Positions 9,673 to 19,199 of a DNA stretch of 64,000 nucleotides are shown piece by piece; position 1 is the stretch's first letter; every line of letters starts with the position of its first letter. A program made the translations under genes and the position numbers. The notes beneath the pieces are model-generated. The model worked only from the letters and a program-made list of their open reading frames with translations. It ran no database searches and was not told the origin of the DNA. Origin of the DNA: Notospermus geniculatus (taxonomy: Eukaryota; Nemertea; Pilidiophora; Heteronemertea; Lineidae); assembly GCA_002633025.1 (NCBI GenBank), contig NMRB01002341.1, positions 38,568 to 102,567 of the forward strand. Reading direction: 5' to 3'.

Positions 9673-10008
9673 GGGAGGTTGAGAAATCAAACGATAAACA
9701 TAAACTTTACGACAACGTTATTTTTCATACTACACATTAAAGCGAATCGAAAGCGAAAAAATTTGATTTAGAAATAGAATTTGAAAGGGGACGAATTTTC
9801 AGGAAAAAATGTAAACAAACTTCTCCAGAATGTCAACAAAGAAATTTTCGTGCATTTTGATTGGCTGAATTTTGTGTTTACAAACACCAGCCAAATGTAA
9901 ACAAAATCCGCTATCGATTCGCTTTAACCAGATTTTATATTGCATTTTCGGTACAAAAATAACGTTGTCGTCAACGTTTACGTTTATCGTTTGATTTCTA
10001 AACCTCCG
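9673..10008. mobile_element. GGGAGGTTT MITE interrupted by a TTAA element
   Basis: Flanked by TA at 9671-9672 and 10009-10010. Both arms match the 150-bp family, but the centre is split at the TTAA of its CACATTAACCAG word by the 183-bp element at 9741-9923. Confidence 0.85.
9741..9923. mobile_element. TTAA element nested in a MITE
   Basis: 183 bp with near-perfect 15-bp ends AGCGAATCGAAAGCG and CGCTATCGATTCGCT. TTAA is duplicated (9737-9740, 9924-9927); uninterrupted copies of the host MITE hold a single TTAA at this position. This is direct proof of TTAA duplication, hence piggyBac- or Kolobok-type. Confidence 0.9.
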
Positions 10009-10019
10009 TAATGACGTTG

Positions 10020-10195
10020 TTATTCACGTTGCAATGTGATCTCGAGTAGTAGCTAAGAAAGATGGTAGGCGGCGCTGCAGTCGTCGGGATGATCTCGAGT
10101 CTTAAATAAGAAAGACGTTTGGCGGCGCTGCAGTCGCTAGAATGATCTCGAGACTAGAAAGACTTTGGGGAGGGGGCGCTGCAGTCGTCGGGATG
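10020..10195 (+). repeat. ~50-bp minisatellite, 3 units
   Basis: Same unit as 4216-4700 (GATCTCGAGT...GGCGGCGCTGCAGTCG), with more divergence between units. Confidence 0.75.
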
Positions 10196-10199
10196 ATTA

Positions 10200-10680
10200 C
10201 ACAAAATTACTAGTATTCTGGCGAACCCAATTACACTGAATTTGTGTCACACAGGTTTTAGTGGAAATGCCAGACAGAGAGCTTTTCAATTCTATGTCCT
10301 TCCAATCTTTTTTTACATATTTTCATTTTTCAGTCAAATTGGCCGTGGAATTGAAAATGTTAAATAAGGGTTGCGAAGGAAAAAGTAGGTTACCGACTTC
10401 CGGAAAAGTCGGCCGCCTTATTTCTCGTGCTGTTTCAAAATTCCCCCCACGCCAACAAATATTGCCCCACAATGAGGATTTGATTGCTTTCTCAAAAGCA
10501 TTTTGTTTCATTTCCTTTAGAGTTTCCTTTCTTCATGAATATGTATTACGACCGGAAATCGACCCGTCTCGCCTCCTTCCGGTGACTTGTGAAACTAATG
10601 GATTAGTGTAATAGATGACGATGTCGAATGTAAGGCACGTTTCTTGTTTTCGGGTCTTTGTTATTTATTTAGTCGTTGAG
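10200..10680. other. Unassigned DNA with a 116-codon open frame
   Basis: One forward frame is open from 10261 to 10611. Its composition (many F, S, R, no domain) and lack of splice context do not favour a gene. No repeat was recognised. Confidence 0.3.
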
Positions 10681-10688
10681 ATTAAATA

Positions 10689-11313
10689 GTGAGGTTTCGC
10701 AAATCTGACGGAACACGAAGTACGAAATACGAAATTGGACTTCATTTCCATGACGTAATGTATTTCAGGAGATGGTTGGTACCACAAATATCGCCTGCTG
10801 GGAGAGTGTCTTTTAGCGTATGACGTCAGACCGATAGAGGTACGGTGTATTTTAAAGGAGTTAGATGCCGAAGTTGTAAACAAGCTGGTTTGTTTACAAA
10901 TATGGTCGGCAAACTAGTTTTATTCCTTCGTGCAGGTGGCAGCACCCGTGATCGTTAAACTGGTTCCCGGTCCGATGCAACTCACTCACGATATTCACGT
11001 CAGTACATATCACCGACAATAGGTGGCAGCACCGCAGGTGTCCGTGGATAGAGAACCAGTGAGTGAGTGTTTACAACTTCGGCGTCTAACGCCTTTAAGC
11101 TTTGAAATTTATCTTCCGTTACTACTTCGTAAATTTCCACATCGTAGAAGTGGAAATTTAAAAATTCAAGATGCACCATAACTCTCTCGGTCTCACACGA
11201 AGTGCTAAAAGACGCGCTAGCAGAAGGAATATTTGTGGCACAACCATCTCCAGAAATATGTCCTGGAAATGAACTGTCGAATTTCATATTTCGTCAGTTC
11301 TGCGAAACCTCAC
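10689..11313. mobile_element. GTGAGGTTTCGC MITE carrying a nested TTAA element
   Basis: TA-flanked (10687-10688, 11314-11315) with TIRs GTGAGGTTTCGCAAATCTGA and its near complement. The interior resembles the copies at 36480 and 58983 except for 239 extra bp at 10856-11094. Confidence 0.85.
10856..11094. mobile_element. Second nested TTAA element
   Basis: Ends AGGAGTTAGATGCCGAAGTT and AACTTCGGCGTCTAACGCCT; the flanking TTAA is duplicated (10852-10855, 11095-11098), where the host MITE has one TTAA (GTATATTAAACTTTG). The interior carries a direct repeat AGGTGGCAGCACC. Adjacent TGTTTACA words extend the TIR. Confidence 0.9.
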
Positions 11314-11319
11314 TAATAC

Positions 11320-11700
11320 TGATTTAGTCGTGGAAGGAAGTCATTTGCATAAACTATTTTTACGGAAATATCCGACGAATTCCGAAGTATTATGAACCAA
11401 TCAGGGACCAGCAGATGTTGTTTACCAAGCAGCGCTTCTCGCACTTGCTTTGAATGGAAGACATTTCGTTGTTTTCGTCGTAAATGGTGTAATGAATACA
11501 AACATCCAGGCAGACCGCGATCCATCGTATACAACAATCGGATCTCGGAACAGAAATCTCTCATCACAACGTGAAACTTTATCCTTTGTTTTCACGTTCC
11601 AGTAGAAGAACATCTGGGGTCTTTCACTGGGGCTCGTGAGTTGTGTGCAAAACGTTGGGCAACATCTTGCGGTTTGTGTTGCATTGGACGACTATGTAGG
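11320..11700. other. Unassigned DNA
   Basis: Two overlapping minus-strand frames (11313-11567 and 11422-11613) are open but have no splice-site context and no recognisable domain. Confidence 0.3.
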
Positions 11701-11706
11701 GTGATA

Positions 11707-12173
11707 CACTGGGTTAGTGATAAAATCCGGAATGAAACGAAACGAATTGAAATCATCGAAATGGGATCGCAAGGAATTTGAGAATTAACGTAAGCCTAAT
11801 TACATGTAAGTGTCATTATGTTGCAGACGTATGCCTCCGCCTTGAGATTGACGTTTTTTTCGACATACCACACAAAATCAAATTGAATACTAGTAATTAT
11901 TTTAAAATCAATCAGAATCATCATGTACGAAATTCCCTTCGGTGCTCCTCAAGTTTCCGCCAGTTTTTGTTCTGCGGTTTCTTCACTCATTCGTTTGGTG
12001 CATAAAGCAATGAGCGTCAATGTCGGAGCAGGTTCTACGTTAACCACTTAAATATCGGTATTACAAACAATAAGACAATAAAAAACGAAAATAAATTGAT
12101 GCAAATCATGCCCATTTCGATGATTTCATTTCGTTTCGTTTCGTTCCGGGTTTTATCACTAACCGATACACTG
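11707..12173. mobile_element. MITE with ~60-bp TIRs (GAAACGAAACG)
   Basis: The left arm GGTTAGTGATAAAATCCGG then AATGAAACGAAACGAAT pairs with the right arm ending TTATCACTAACCGATACACTG; pairing continues through GATTTCATTTCG and to CATCGAAATGGG. About 465 bp; TSD not evident. Confidence 0.75.
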
Positions 12174-12198
12174 CTTCGTATTCTATCATATTTTTCGC

Positions 12199-12850
12199 AT
12201 CAGGGTCGAAGCCGAAGCATTATTGGCGGAAGAGGCCATCTCAAGCTATCATGTTCCTTACTTTGATGGGGTCTTTTACTTGCAAAGGTACAAGCTACGA
12301 GGTACCATTTAGTGTATTTTGTTTTCAATCAGGGCCCTGATAAGTATGGAAGAGGCCATCTCAAGCTACTTATGTTCCTCCTGTAGATGCGGTCTTTTAC
12401 TTGCCCTTACAAAGGCACAGGGTACAAGGCGCCACGGCTGACTGTCCCATGCGACGTATTGAAGAGTCAGGGATGATTAATTCCATGGTCCAGGCCGGAC
12501 TCGAACCCGGACCTGCCGCTTGCTAAAAGTGGACGAGACGAATGTTGGATGGAGGACGCCATCTCACGCTACTCATGTTCCTCACTTGGAGGCGTCTTTT
12601 ACTTGCCCTTGCAAAGGCACAAGATACAAAGTACCACAGCTTATTGTCCCATGCAACAGCCGTGAAGAGCCAGGGATGATTAGTCCCATTTGGCCCAGGC
12701 TGGACCTGCCACATGCTAAGCGGACGTGATAACCACAAGCCCACCGAGAGGCGCCTAAATGACTTACTGTAGTATCAAATTCTGTGCCCTCCCTGGCTGG
12801 ATTCGAACCTGGGACCTACCTCTTGCTAAGCGCACGTGATAGGCCATCGA
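12199..12850 (-). mobile_element. Cluster of three SINEs plus an extra tRNA-like head
   Basis: Minus-strand copies follow one another: a truncated body (12199-12313), a near-complete copy ending in its tRNA-like head (12329-12540), a third (12545-12755), and a further tRNA-like head alone (12765-12850, TGGATTCGAACCTGGGACC as the complement of a B box). Each shows the reversed body words AGGCCATCTCAAGCTAC and GTCTTTTACTTGCCCTT. Confidence 0.8.
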
Positions 12851-13083
12851 GACTCTTAAATAATTTAGCGTGATTTAAAATGATCTTAAATGGCGTGATT
12901 TATAGACGTAGTACTTTTACCGGCAATACAAGGTTTATTTCATATACAGGATGGTAGGTCCGCAGCCAGGGATCGATAATCACCCGGCTGTACCACTTAG
13001 AGTAACCGTACCCCAGAAATCTTGGTAATCCTTTCGTAATCCCGCCAAATGTCACCGGACATTAGAGACGTCTGATGTATTAA

Positions 13084-13801
13084 AGTGCCACTGTATGTAT
13101 GAGTCTGCCTCAGTATCCCTCACAACATGATAAGACTGGTGTCCTGTCCAACCCATACTTAGCCAGTGGTAACACATAGGCAAGACTAATACTATGTCGA
13201 AACCTTAGATGTCAAAAATGGCCGCCATCCTTTTCATCATAGTGTCCCTCACAACATGGTAAGACTGGTGTCCTGTCCAACCCATACTTAGCCAGTGGTA
13301 ACACATAGGCAAGACTTATGTCGAAACCTTAGCTGTCAAAAATGACTGCCATCCTTGGTGACTCTTTCTCCCTCCCCACCTTGATAAGACTAGTGTCTTG
13401 TTCAAACCTATATATAGCCAGTGGTAACGCCGAGGCTGGACTGATACTACATCAAAAGAAAAATGGCCGCCATACTTTCATCACTTGAGAAGTTCAACGC
13501 GCTGTTATAGCGTGACTAACCCTTCATCAGGTAAGGTAACATGCTTCAACTCATTCTTTTGTGTGGCAACACTCTCAATGCCTTATACATGTAGGTACAT
13601 TGTAACTTGGATAATTCAAATAGATAGAACAGTCTTGTCGAGCATGCATTGAAACGTCCGGATACTGATCATGATCAACCTCGCCACCATGAATTAGCGC
13701 TGTGGTATACGGTGTACATTATCGCGTCTGTAAACCTATAAACGAGGTTGCCTAAAGGTCAAAGGTTACGAGATAGAAAACCTAATGCGTACAGTGGCGC
13801 T
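13084..13801. mobile_element. 718-bp TTAA element with internal triplication
   Basis: Bounded by TTAA (13080-13083, 13802-13805), ends AGTGCCACTGTATG and GTACAGTGGCGCT. The interior holds three direct repeats of ~125 bp (13100-13470; landmarks GATAAGACTGGTGTCCTGTC and TAGCCAGTGGTAAC) that become more divergent rightward. Two inverted relatives lie at 19881-20205 (truncated) and 49340-49824. Confidence 0.8.
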
Positions 13802-13805
13802 TTAA

Positions 13806-14037
13806 GCATAGATTTCCAGTCAAAACACATCGATCTTCTGAACCTGATGTACAGCTTCGATACTGTACTATCATTATGATACGGTTAATTACGATATGGA
13901 ACTAATTTGCTTTATATATACACTGGAAATAGCCTGGCACACCCGAGGAGAGGACAGCTCAGATTACAATTAAAAGTTTTAAGTAGCAGGCTTGTTGCTG
14001 ATTTTAACCTTTCACTCTGCCAAGGTTTAGGCGACGG
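13806..14037. other. Spacer between TTAA elements
   Basis: Bounded on both sides by the TTAA sites of its neighbours, but its own ends are not inverted repeats. No coding signal. Confidence 0.3.
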
Positions 14038-14041
14038 TTAA

Positions 14042-14213
14042 AGCAGGTTATCCATGTATGCCTACTTGCGTGGGCGTCGTCCTGTTACGGAGGGAGCAGC
14101 CGCTGTTTTGTATGCTTCTAGTGATGGATTAGATATTCACATTAGGAAAAATGGATGCGCCCCTCGGTAAACGGACTACGCACACGCGAATACGCACACG
14201 TGGATAACCTGCT
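14042..14213. mobile_element. TTAA chain 1, element A
   Basis: 172 bp with ends AGCAGGTTATCCATGTATGC and ACGTGGATAACCTGCT. Left TTAA at 14038-14041; on the right TTAT (14214-14217, one change from TTAA) is shared with the next element. Confidence 0.7.
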
Positions 14214-14217
14214 TTAT

Positions 14218-14467
14218 GCCCCATCACACTGAGCTAGTTCCCAGTACGTTCTTGAAATTTTTGCCGAACGTGCTCAAACTGTGTGCAAACGGAGTGGACG
14301 TACATGTAGTGTCAACTTTTTACAGTCCTTTTAGGAACTTCATGGACGGGAAGGGTGCTCCAGTACATCGAGGCATTATTTGGCCAAGGGTTACACGTTC
14401 TGGCCCGTTTTACGATTTTTTAGGACGAGGCAGGACGTTCTGAGAACTACTTCAGTGTGACAGGCCC
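14218..14467. mobile_element. TTAA chain 1, element B
   Basis: Starts GCCCCATCACACTGAGCTAG, ends with the imperfect complement (CTACTTCAGTGTGACAGGCC). It sits between the TTAT at 14214-14217 and the TTAA at 14468-14471. The open frame inside is not a gene. Confidence 0.65.
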
Positions 14468-14471
14468 TTAA

Positions 14472-14634
14472 GCGTCGATCATTGGCACACTGATTTTATC
14501 CGATTCAGGTCCGTAAAAAAGATCAACTTGATTTTTGCGTTGTCTATCCGGACGGATATGACAATGCAAAAGTCAATTTGATCGATTTTTTACGGACCTG
14601 AATCGGACAAAATCAGTGTGCCAATGAAACCCGC
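14472..14634. mobile_element. TTAA chain 1, element C (long hairpin)
   Basis: From GCG next to TTAA to CGC next to TTTA (14635-14638). The arms CATTGGCACACTGATTTT and its complement extend about 60 bp inward to GATCAACTTGATTTTTGCG. Confidence 0.75.
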
Positions 14635-14644
14635 TTTAGGTGTT

Positions 14645-14720
14645 ACAGAAAACCTGTCACATAGGTATTCATTGGAAAGTACTCAACGAGAGCTTTCCAA
14701 AGGAATATTTTTGTGACGTC
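14645..14720. repeat. TATTCATTGGAAAG palindromic repeat
   Basis: GTCACATAGGTATTCATTGG through GAGCTTTCCAAAGGAATA forms a short inverted repeat that recurs at 9140-9200 and three times at 21110-21540. Confidence 0.6.
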
Positions 14721-15239
14721 GTTTCAGGCGCTTTTCAGGCTTTTTTCATTTTTCGACGAATTAAGCATGGAAGAGTTGAAGGACTAAACCTACATGTACA
14801 TGTAATTTCAGTAAGTTGCACACACCTATTATAAGACATTTACCTACCTTAGAGATGGGACACTGTCCTCACACGTGTAGTGTACGTCCAACTTCCTAAC
14901 ACATGTAGTTACGTCCAACTTCCTAATTGGTTACATTGTACTTGCAAGAAATTGCCGATAGTCTCAATATTGTAAAACATGTAGGTATTGATACGTTGTG
15001 AGTCAGCTGTATCCTAACAATATCCTAACATGATAAATGTCAAGAGTAGAGGCGGGAGAGTGTCCTTAACCATGTTATCCAAAGTAGTTACTTAGCTAAT
15101 TACAAGATATCTAAGTGTCTGACTTAAAGTAGTGAGCTGGTGCCGAAACACAATAATATGTAAGGTTCACTTACCAATTTTTGGTAACACCCTGTTCTCT
15201 AATCACTTGCAATAACTATATGATTTGTCCTAAATCATA

Positions 15240-15500
15240 TGTCGGACAATATGACAGTATAAGTGAAGTCGTCTCCGAATTTCGCAAATTTTCGACTCCA
15301 ACCGGGGTCTTCCTTAGGCACTTTCTAGTAGTCTGGGATCCCAGGAAATTCTTTCGACCCCAACCGGCATCTTCCTCAGGCACTTTCTAGTAGAGATCCC
15401 AGAAGTGTATGTGGGATCTCCTAGAAAGTGCCTGAGGAAGACCCTGGTTGGGGTCGAAAATTTGCGAAATTCAGAGACGTAGTTATTATACTGTCATTTT
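15240..15500. mobile_element. Inverted-repeat element with hammerhead-like motifs
   Basis: The left half carries the complement of the right half: TGACAGTATAAGTGAAGTCG...TTTCGCAAATTTTCGAC against GTCGAAAATTTGCGAAATTC...TATACTGTCA. The block GTGCCTGAGGAAGACC plus GGTTGGGGTCGAAA occurs three times within it (one copy mutated). A single copy also lies at 39955-40010 and an inverted one at 52878-52930. See the finding on hammerhead-like architecture. Confidence 0.65.
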
Positions 15501-15607
15501 GTGTGTCGTTTTTTGTGTTCTATTTTGGACATAGGAGAATATGTGATGCCAAGTTATGTAATCACCTAATACATTTGTATTTCCAGAAATCGACAATTTT
15601 GTAATAA

Positions 15608-15760
15608 AGCGGCCCATACACGATCAATATTATTGCACAATATGAGGATCACAATGGGCAATATTATTGCCAATCTTTCTTCTACCATCATGCGAAAAGC
15701 ACACGACCACCCATTTGGGCCCCATATTGTGCAATAATATTGCGCCGTGTATGGGCGGCT
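15608..15760. mobile_element. Hairpin MITE, CCCATACACG ends
   Basis: AGCGGCCCATACACG and CGTGTATGGGCGGCT form the ends; inner arms ATATTATTGCACAATATG and its complement pair. TAA-type flanks fit a decayed TTAA target. An end-like fragment (GCCCCATACACGATGACG) lies at 25785. Confidence 0.65.
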
Positions 15761-15938
15761 TAAAGGAGTAACATTGCTTCCTAAAGTGCACGTGTCTATC
15801 TAATCCATAAGAAGTACAGGACAGATGATTTTATAGTCAAATATATCAGCAAAAATTCGCGCAAGGTGAGCTTGTGAATTTTTTTATGTCAATTGCGTCA
15901 CTCATAAAAGTACATTTCACTCCTTTTATTTGAAGCAG

Positions 15939-16147
15939 CTGAGATAATCCGGCGGAATTTGATCACGACTGTATCCAGCAAATCACCGGTAGTAATCTTC
16001 TCCTGGAATGTTCATTCATTCATCAACGGTGAAATCGACATGTATCTGATCACAGAGCCACGTGTTGATTTCATTCACCAGCGCCGCCTAGGAGAAATCA
16101 CAGGAAGCAAAGAACTCGACCATTATGATGTCAGAGTGTTGGCCTGA
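15939..16147 (+). CDS. Candidate terminal coding exon, unknown protein
   Basis: A 209-nt stretch with the look of a last coding exon: a pyrimidine-rich tract and CAG acceptor end at 15938, one frame is then open for 68 codons with balanced codon use, and it closes with TGA at 16145-16147. Landmarks in order are EIIRRNL, SPVVIFSWNVHSF, EIDMYLITEPRVDF and, at the C-terminus, ELDHYDVRVLA. It would enter with two bases of a split codon (phase 1). I do not recognise the family; VVIFSW is reminiscent of thioredoxin-fold strands but no CxxC is present. No polyadenylation signal was identified, and two SINEs follow. Upstream exons were not identified. Confidence 0.4.
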
Positions 16148-16231
16148 CTGCGTGCGGTCATGTGCGGCGGCGGGGGAGGGGGTGGGGCTCTGGCCAGGAT
16201 GAAATCACTCACTGTATTGTATTAGATTTTT

Positions 16232-16540
16232 CCATCAGGGTTGAAGCCAAAAGAATTATTGGCCCTGGTAAGTATGGAGGAGGCCATCTCAAGCTACTCA
16301 TGTTCCTCACTTGGATGGGGTCTTTTACTTGCCCTTGCAAAGGCACAAGGTACAAGGCACCACGGTTTACTGTCCCATGCCATTTTTCCATCAGGGCCAC
16401 GCCAAAGCATCTTTGGCCCTGGTAAGTATGGAAGAGGTCATCTCAAGCTACTCTTGTTCCTCACTTGGATGGGGTCTTCTACTTGCCCCTGCAAATGTAC
16501 AAGAGGTATAAGACACCATGGCTGTGTATGGCTTGTCAAA
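16232..16540 (-). mobile_element. Two SINE bodies in tandem
   Basis: Two minus-strand copies lacking the tRNA head (16232-16381 and 16384-16540). Each begins with the TTTTTCCATCAGGGYYR 3' tail and ends inside the body at different points, as expected of 5'-truncated retrocopies. Long open frames here (such as 16241-16729) are translations of the SINEs. Confidence 0.85.
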
Positions 16541-17393
16541 GCGGAATTTATTCAGGAAAGCGTATATCCATTCAAGAAGAAAAATTTATATTCAAGAAAT
16601 CTGAAATTATATCTAAAATGTATAAATTTCCATTCAACGTTTTTAAAATTATTGCTCAGGAGGAAGTCTGAATTGACTTGGCCCAAATGCTCGCATTCGA
16701 TACGCCGAATTGGGCCTATGCCCAATTGACGAATTTAGAACTGCCTGAAGTTTACTTTTAACATCACAACGCAGTGAAAATGGCTATGATTTGTATTAGT
16801 GTAGATCTCCTCCAAGTTAGTACCAAGATTTTAACATCCAATCATATCGGAAAGATGGCGTAAGCATAGCATGCCGTCTACATCATCCCAAGTTGCTTTC
16901 CGAAGATCGACGACAGAACTGCTGGCGCCAACACACAACGGAAGAAAGAACTGAAGCTCGCGAAGATCATCAAGGCTCACACACGACACAACCATCTGGA
17001 CACGGTTCAAAAAATCTAAGCCTACACCAAAACCGCGTCGAGTCCACAAGCCCCTCCAACATTATCATATCAAAACAAGCGTCAGTGTGTGAAGACCTGG
17101 ATTCGAAGGTATCAACAGCTTGCTGTGTGGTCAGCATGCCATATATGCACTGAGACTTTACAACTGCGGTTCAGGGGCTATTTTCATGAACTTCGCAACT
17201 TTGCGTGAATGCACGCAAATCTATTGTGAAGCTGCGTTTACCAGACATCCGGAATGCGGTATACGGGATGCGGAAGCGATATGTTCTATGCGAAAATGCG
17301 ATGCAGGGTCGGACAGGGTTGTCAACTTGGGTTTGACAATAGGGTCTTTACCATTCAGGCGACGTTTTGTATCCCCTGTATCGGAGGCCAGCC
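16541..17393. other. Unassigned DNA
   Basis: No confident exon. The segment near 17052 (CCTCCAACATTATCATATC, then GCTTGCTGTGTGGT) recurs at 51868-51940, so part of it is a dispersed repeat. Confidence 0.35.
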
Positions 17394-17638
17394 TAAGGGG
17401 GGGGGGGGGGGTTACACGATTCAACATTTGTTGAAAGGTGTTGAACGTTGTTGAAAGCTGTTGAAGCGTCTAAACCCCCTTTCAACACGATCCTTCAACA
17501 GAGGTGTTGAAAGCAGTTGAAAGACCCATTGAAAGGCGTTGAAAGGGGGTTTAGACGCTTCAACAGCTTTCAACGACGTTCAACATCTTACAACATTTAA
17601 CACCTTTCAACAAATGTTGAAGCGTGTAAACCCCTTTA
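17394..17638. mobile_element. GTTGAA-rich palindromic MITE
   Basis: The ends AAGGGG...GTTACACG and CGTGTAAACCCCTTTA pair, and the arms contain phased GTTGAA/TTCAAC words (CAACATTTGTTGAAAGG, GTTGAAAGCTGTTGAAGCG). The left end contains a long G tract that may be an assembly artefact. Confidence 0.75.
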
Positions 17639-17639
17639 C

Positions 17640-18245
17640 GCGGTCAGTGGAACGTTATCATTGAATGACGTATATACATGTAGTTGTACATTGTCCAAGT
17701 AATCCGACAGCGAGGTTATCCGACATCGCGTCGATATATTTTTTTGCGTGTGTTCAGACACTACGGTTTGTAAGCGACCGTCAAAGCGAAGAATAAGCCA
17801 GTCATGTCAGTTTTTCATAATATTTTATCCGTCATGTCCGTATGGAGGGTATAAACTGAGATTAAAACGCTCTCTTGGAAAATCCAGGGTTTTTTTTAAT
17901 GTCGAGACTTCAAATCCCTTTTCCTTTAAAAGTATTACATGTATCTGAGGTATCCAATAAAAAGCCCAAAGAAGACACACAAAATGATATAATACGAAGT
18001 ATCTGACGAGGGCAAACGCCGACTTAGGGTATTAGCTACTCAACATGACCGTGTATAGACAGAGGATAGTGTTTTGTCTCTAAGGCAGTCAGACTTTATC
18101 TCTTGATCCAATTCTAAGGTGCACATGTTTTTCACACTGCCCAGGATTTAATTTGTAAATGGCAGATGTTCAGACGTCGCTTCTAGGACAAGTTTTAGTT
18201 CGATTGTGAAGCTGACTGTCGAAAGAAAGGCGGACGTATTGTAGA
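17640..18245. other. Unassigned DNA
   Basis: No repeats or exons were recognised between the GTTGAA element and the CAGGTGTGA element. Confidence 0.35.
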
Positions 18246-18317
18246 ACCGCAGGTGTGACAGGAATCAACGTCCTATGAATGCAAATCCACCTAACAATAG
18301 CCCGCTATTGTAAGGTT

Positions 18318-18668
18318 ATTATTAAATTATTATTATTATTATTATTATTAAAAAACCCACTTCTCTAGCGCTTTACATAAAATATTTCAAAGCGCTTTAC
18401 AAAGTAAGACACGTAGCATGATTAAAAACATAAAATTCTTCTAGGCCTAATACAAATATTTCATAAAAAGATGAGTTTTTAAATTGGTTCTAAAAGAATT
18501 ATAGGAATCAATGGCACGAAGGGACTGGGGTAAACTATTCCAGATCTGAGGACCAGCCACAGACCATGGTTTTGACTGTTTTGACTGCCGGACCTCAGAG
18601 CACGTGTTGGAGCATAAGGAACGATGGCATCTTGTAGATATATTGGAGCTGCTTGGTGCAGGCACTGG
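18318..18668 (-). mobile_element. 5'-truncated LINE (CR1/L2-like) 3' end
   Basis: On the minus strand: ORF2 C-terminal coding remains, a 3' UTR with the repeated word AGCGCTTTA/TAAAGCGCT, and a terminal (TAA)n microsatellite (18326-18350 on the plus strand), a common 3' tail of CR1/L2-like LINEs. It is inserted in a CAGGTGTGA MITE. Confidence 0.8.
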
Positions 18669-18685
18669 TACACTCGAATAGTCAT
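18447..18685 (-). pseudogene. Non-LTR retrotransposon ORF2 C-terminal fragment
   Basis: Two minus-strand frames together give the typical end of a CR1/L2-type ORF2, downstream of the reverse transcriptase. The first frame reads YQCLHQAAPIYLQD...PTRALRS; after a frameshift near 18590 the second reads WSVAGPQIWNSLPQSLRAID then SFRTNLKTHLF. The patterns SVAGPxxWNSLP and SFxxxLKTHLF are hallmarks of these LINEs. The 5' part (endonuclease, RT) is absent through 5' truncation, and the frameshift makes the copy dead. Clade assignment beyond CR1/L2-like is not possible from this fragment. Confidence 0.85.
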
Positions 18686-18786
18686 GGTCTCTAATCCCTC
18701 GCTGAACGATAAGACCGGACTTTCATTCCCTTGATCCCTGTCTCACCTGTACTCTGACATCCAACGAAGAAGCTTTGAAAGCCTCG

Positions 18787-19172
18787 TTGTTATCACGTCC
18801 GCTTAGCACGCGGCAAGTCCCGAGTTCGAACCCCAGTATAACGTTGTTCAGTGTGGCCCGTGTGCCAGTGTGAATAGATTAGTTTGACGGAATAAGGCGC
18901 TGTTTGACAATGAGCAACACACAGAGAAACAGTGAGTCTGTTTCCAAGTGTGTTCCGAACAACGGGAATCACACAGAAAAATGGCCACAATGGAAAACAT
19001 TACACCGGACCAGATGGGATGAATCATCGCCGACTCTTCGTGACAGTCCATCGCATAGGACAGTAAGCCGTGGTGCCTTGTACCCTGTGCCTTTGCAAGG
19101 GCAAGTAAAAGACCCCATACAAGTGAGGAACATGGGTAGCATGAGATGGCCTCTTCCATACTTACCAGGGCG
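18787..19172 (+). mobile_element. SINE with a displaced head and body
   Basis: A tRNA-Val-like head at 18787-18835 (TTATCACGTCCGCTTAGC, B box GAGTTCGAACCCC) and a body at 19035-19172 (CAGTAAGCCGTGGTGCC...). About 200 bp between them are absent from the other copies, suggesting an insertion there, though I could not define its ends. Confidence 0.7.
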
Positions 19173-19199
19173 CGGCCAACAATGCTTTAACAAAACAAG

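Larger units (their letters stand above)
18247..18739 (-). mobile_element. CAGGTGTGA element (half B) split by a LINE
   Basis: The left part CAGGTGTGACAGGAATCAAC...TAGCCCGCTATTGTAAGG and the right part CGAATAGTCATGGTCTC...CTGTCTCACCTG together match the uninterrupted 53276-53446 segment. The 350 bp between are a non-LTR retrotransposon end, so the MITE is older. Confidence 0.75.

Noticed and set aside
13500-13545. CTGATGA on the minus strand as a hammerhead ribozyme core
   Set aside because: No GAAA follows at a stem's distance; the word is part of a TTAA element (also at 20045 and 49600).
16241-16729. 162-codon open frame
   Set aside because: It translates two tandem SINE bodies in reverse; the repeated peptide words come from the SINE.
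17395-17411. Long G tract as a G-quadruplex regulatory site
   Set aside because: A homopolymer at the end of a MITE and a likely sequencing or assembly weakness; no regulatory context.
18326-18350. Independent ATT microsatellite
   Set aside because: It is the 3' tail of the LINE fragment.
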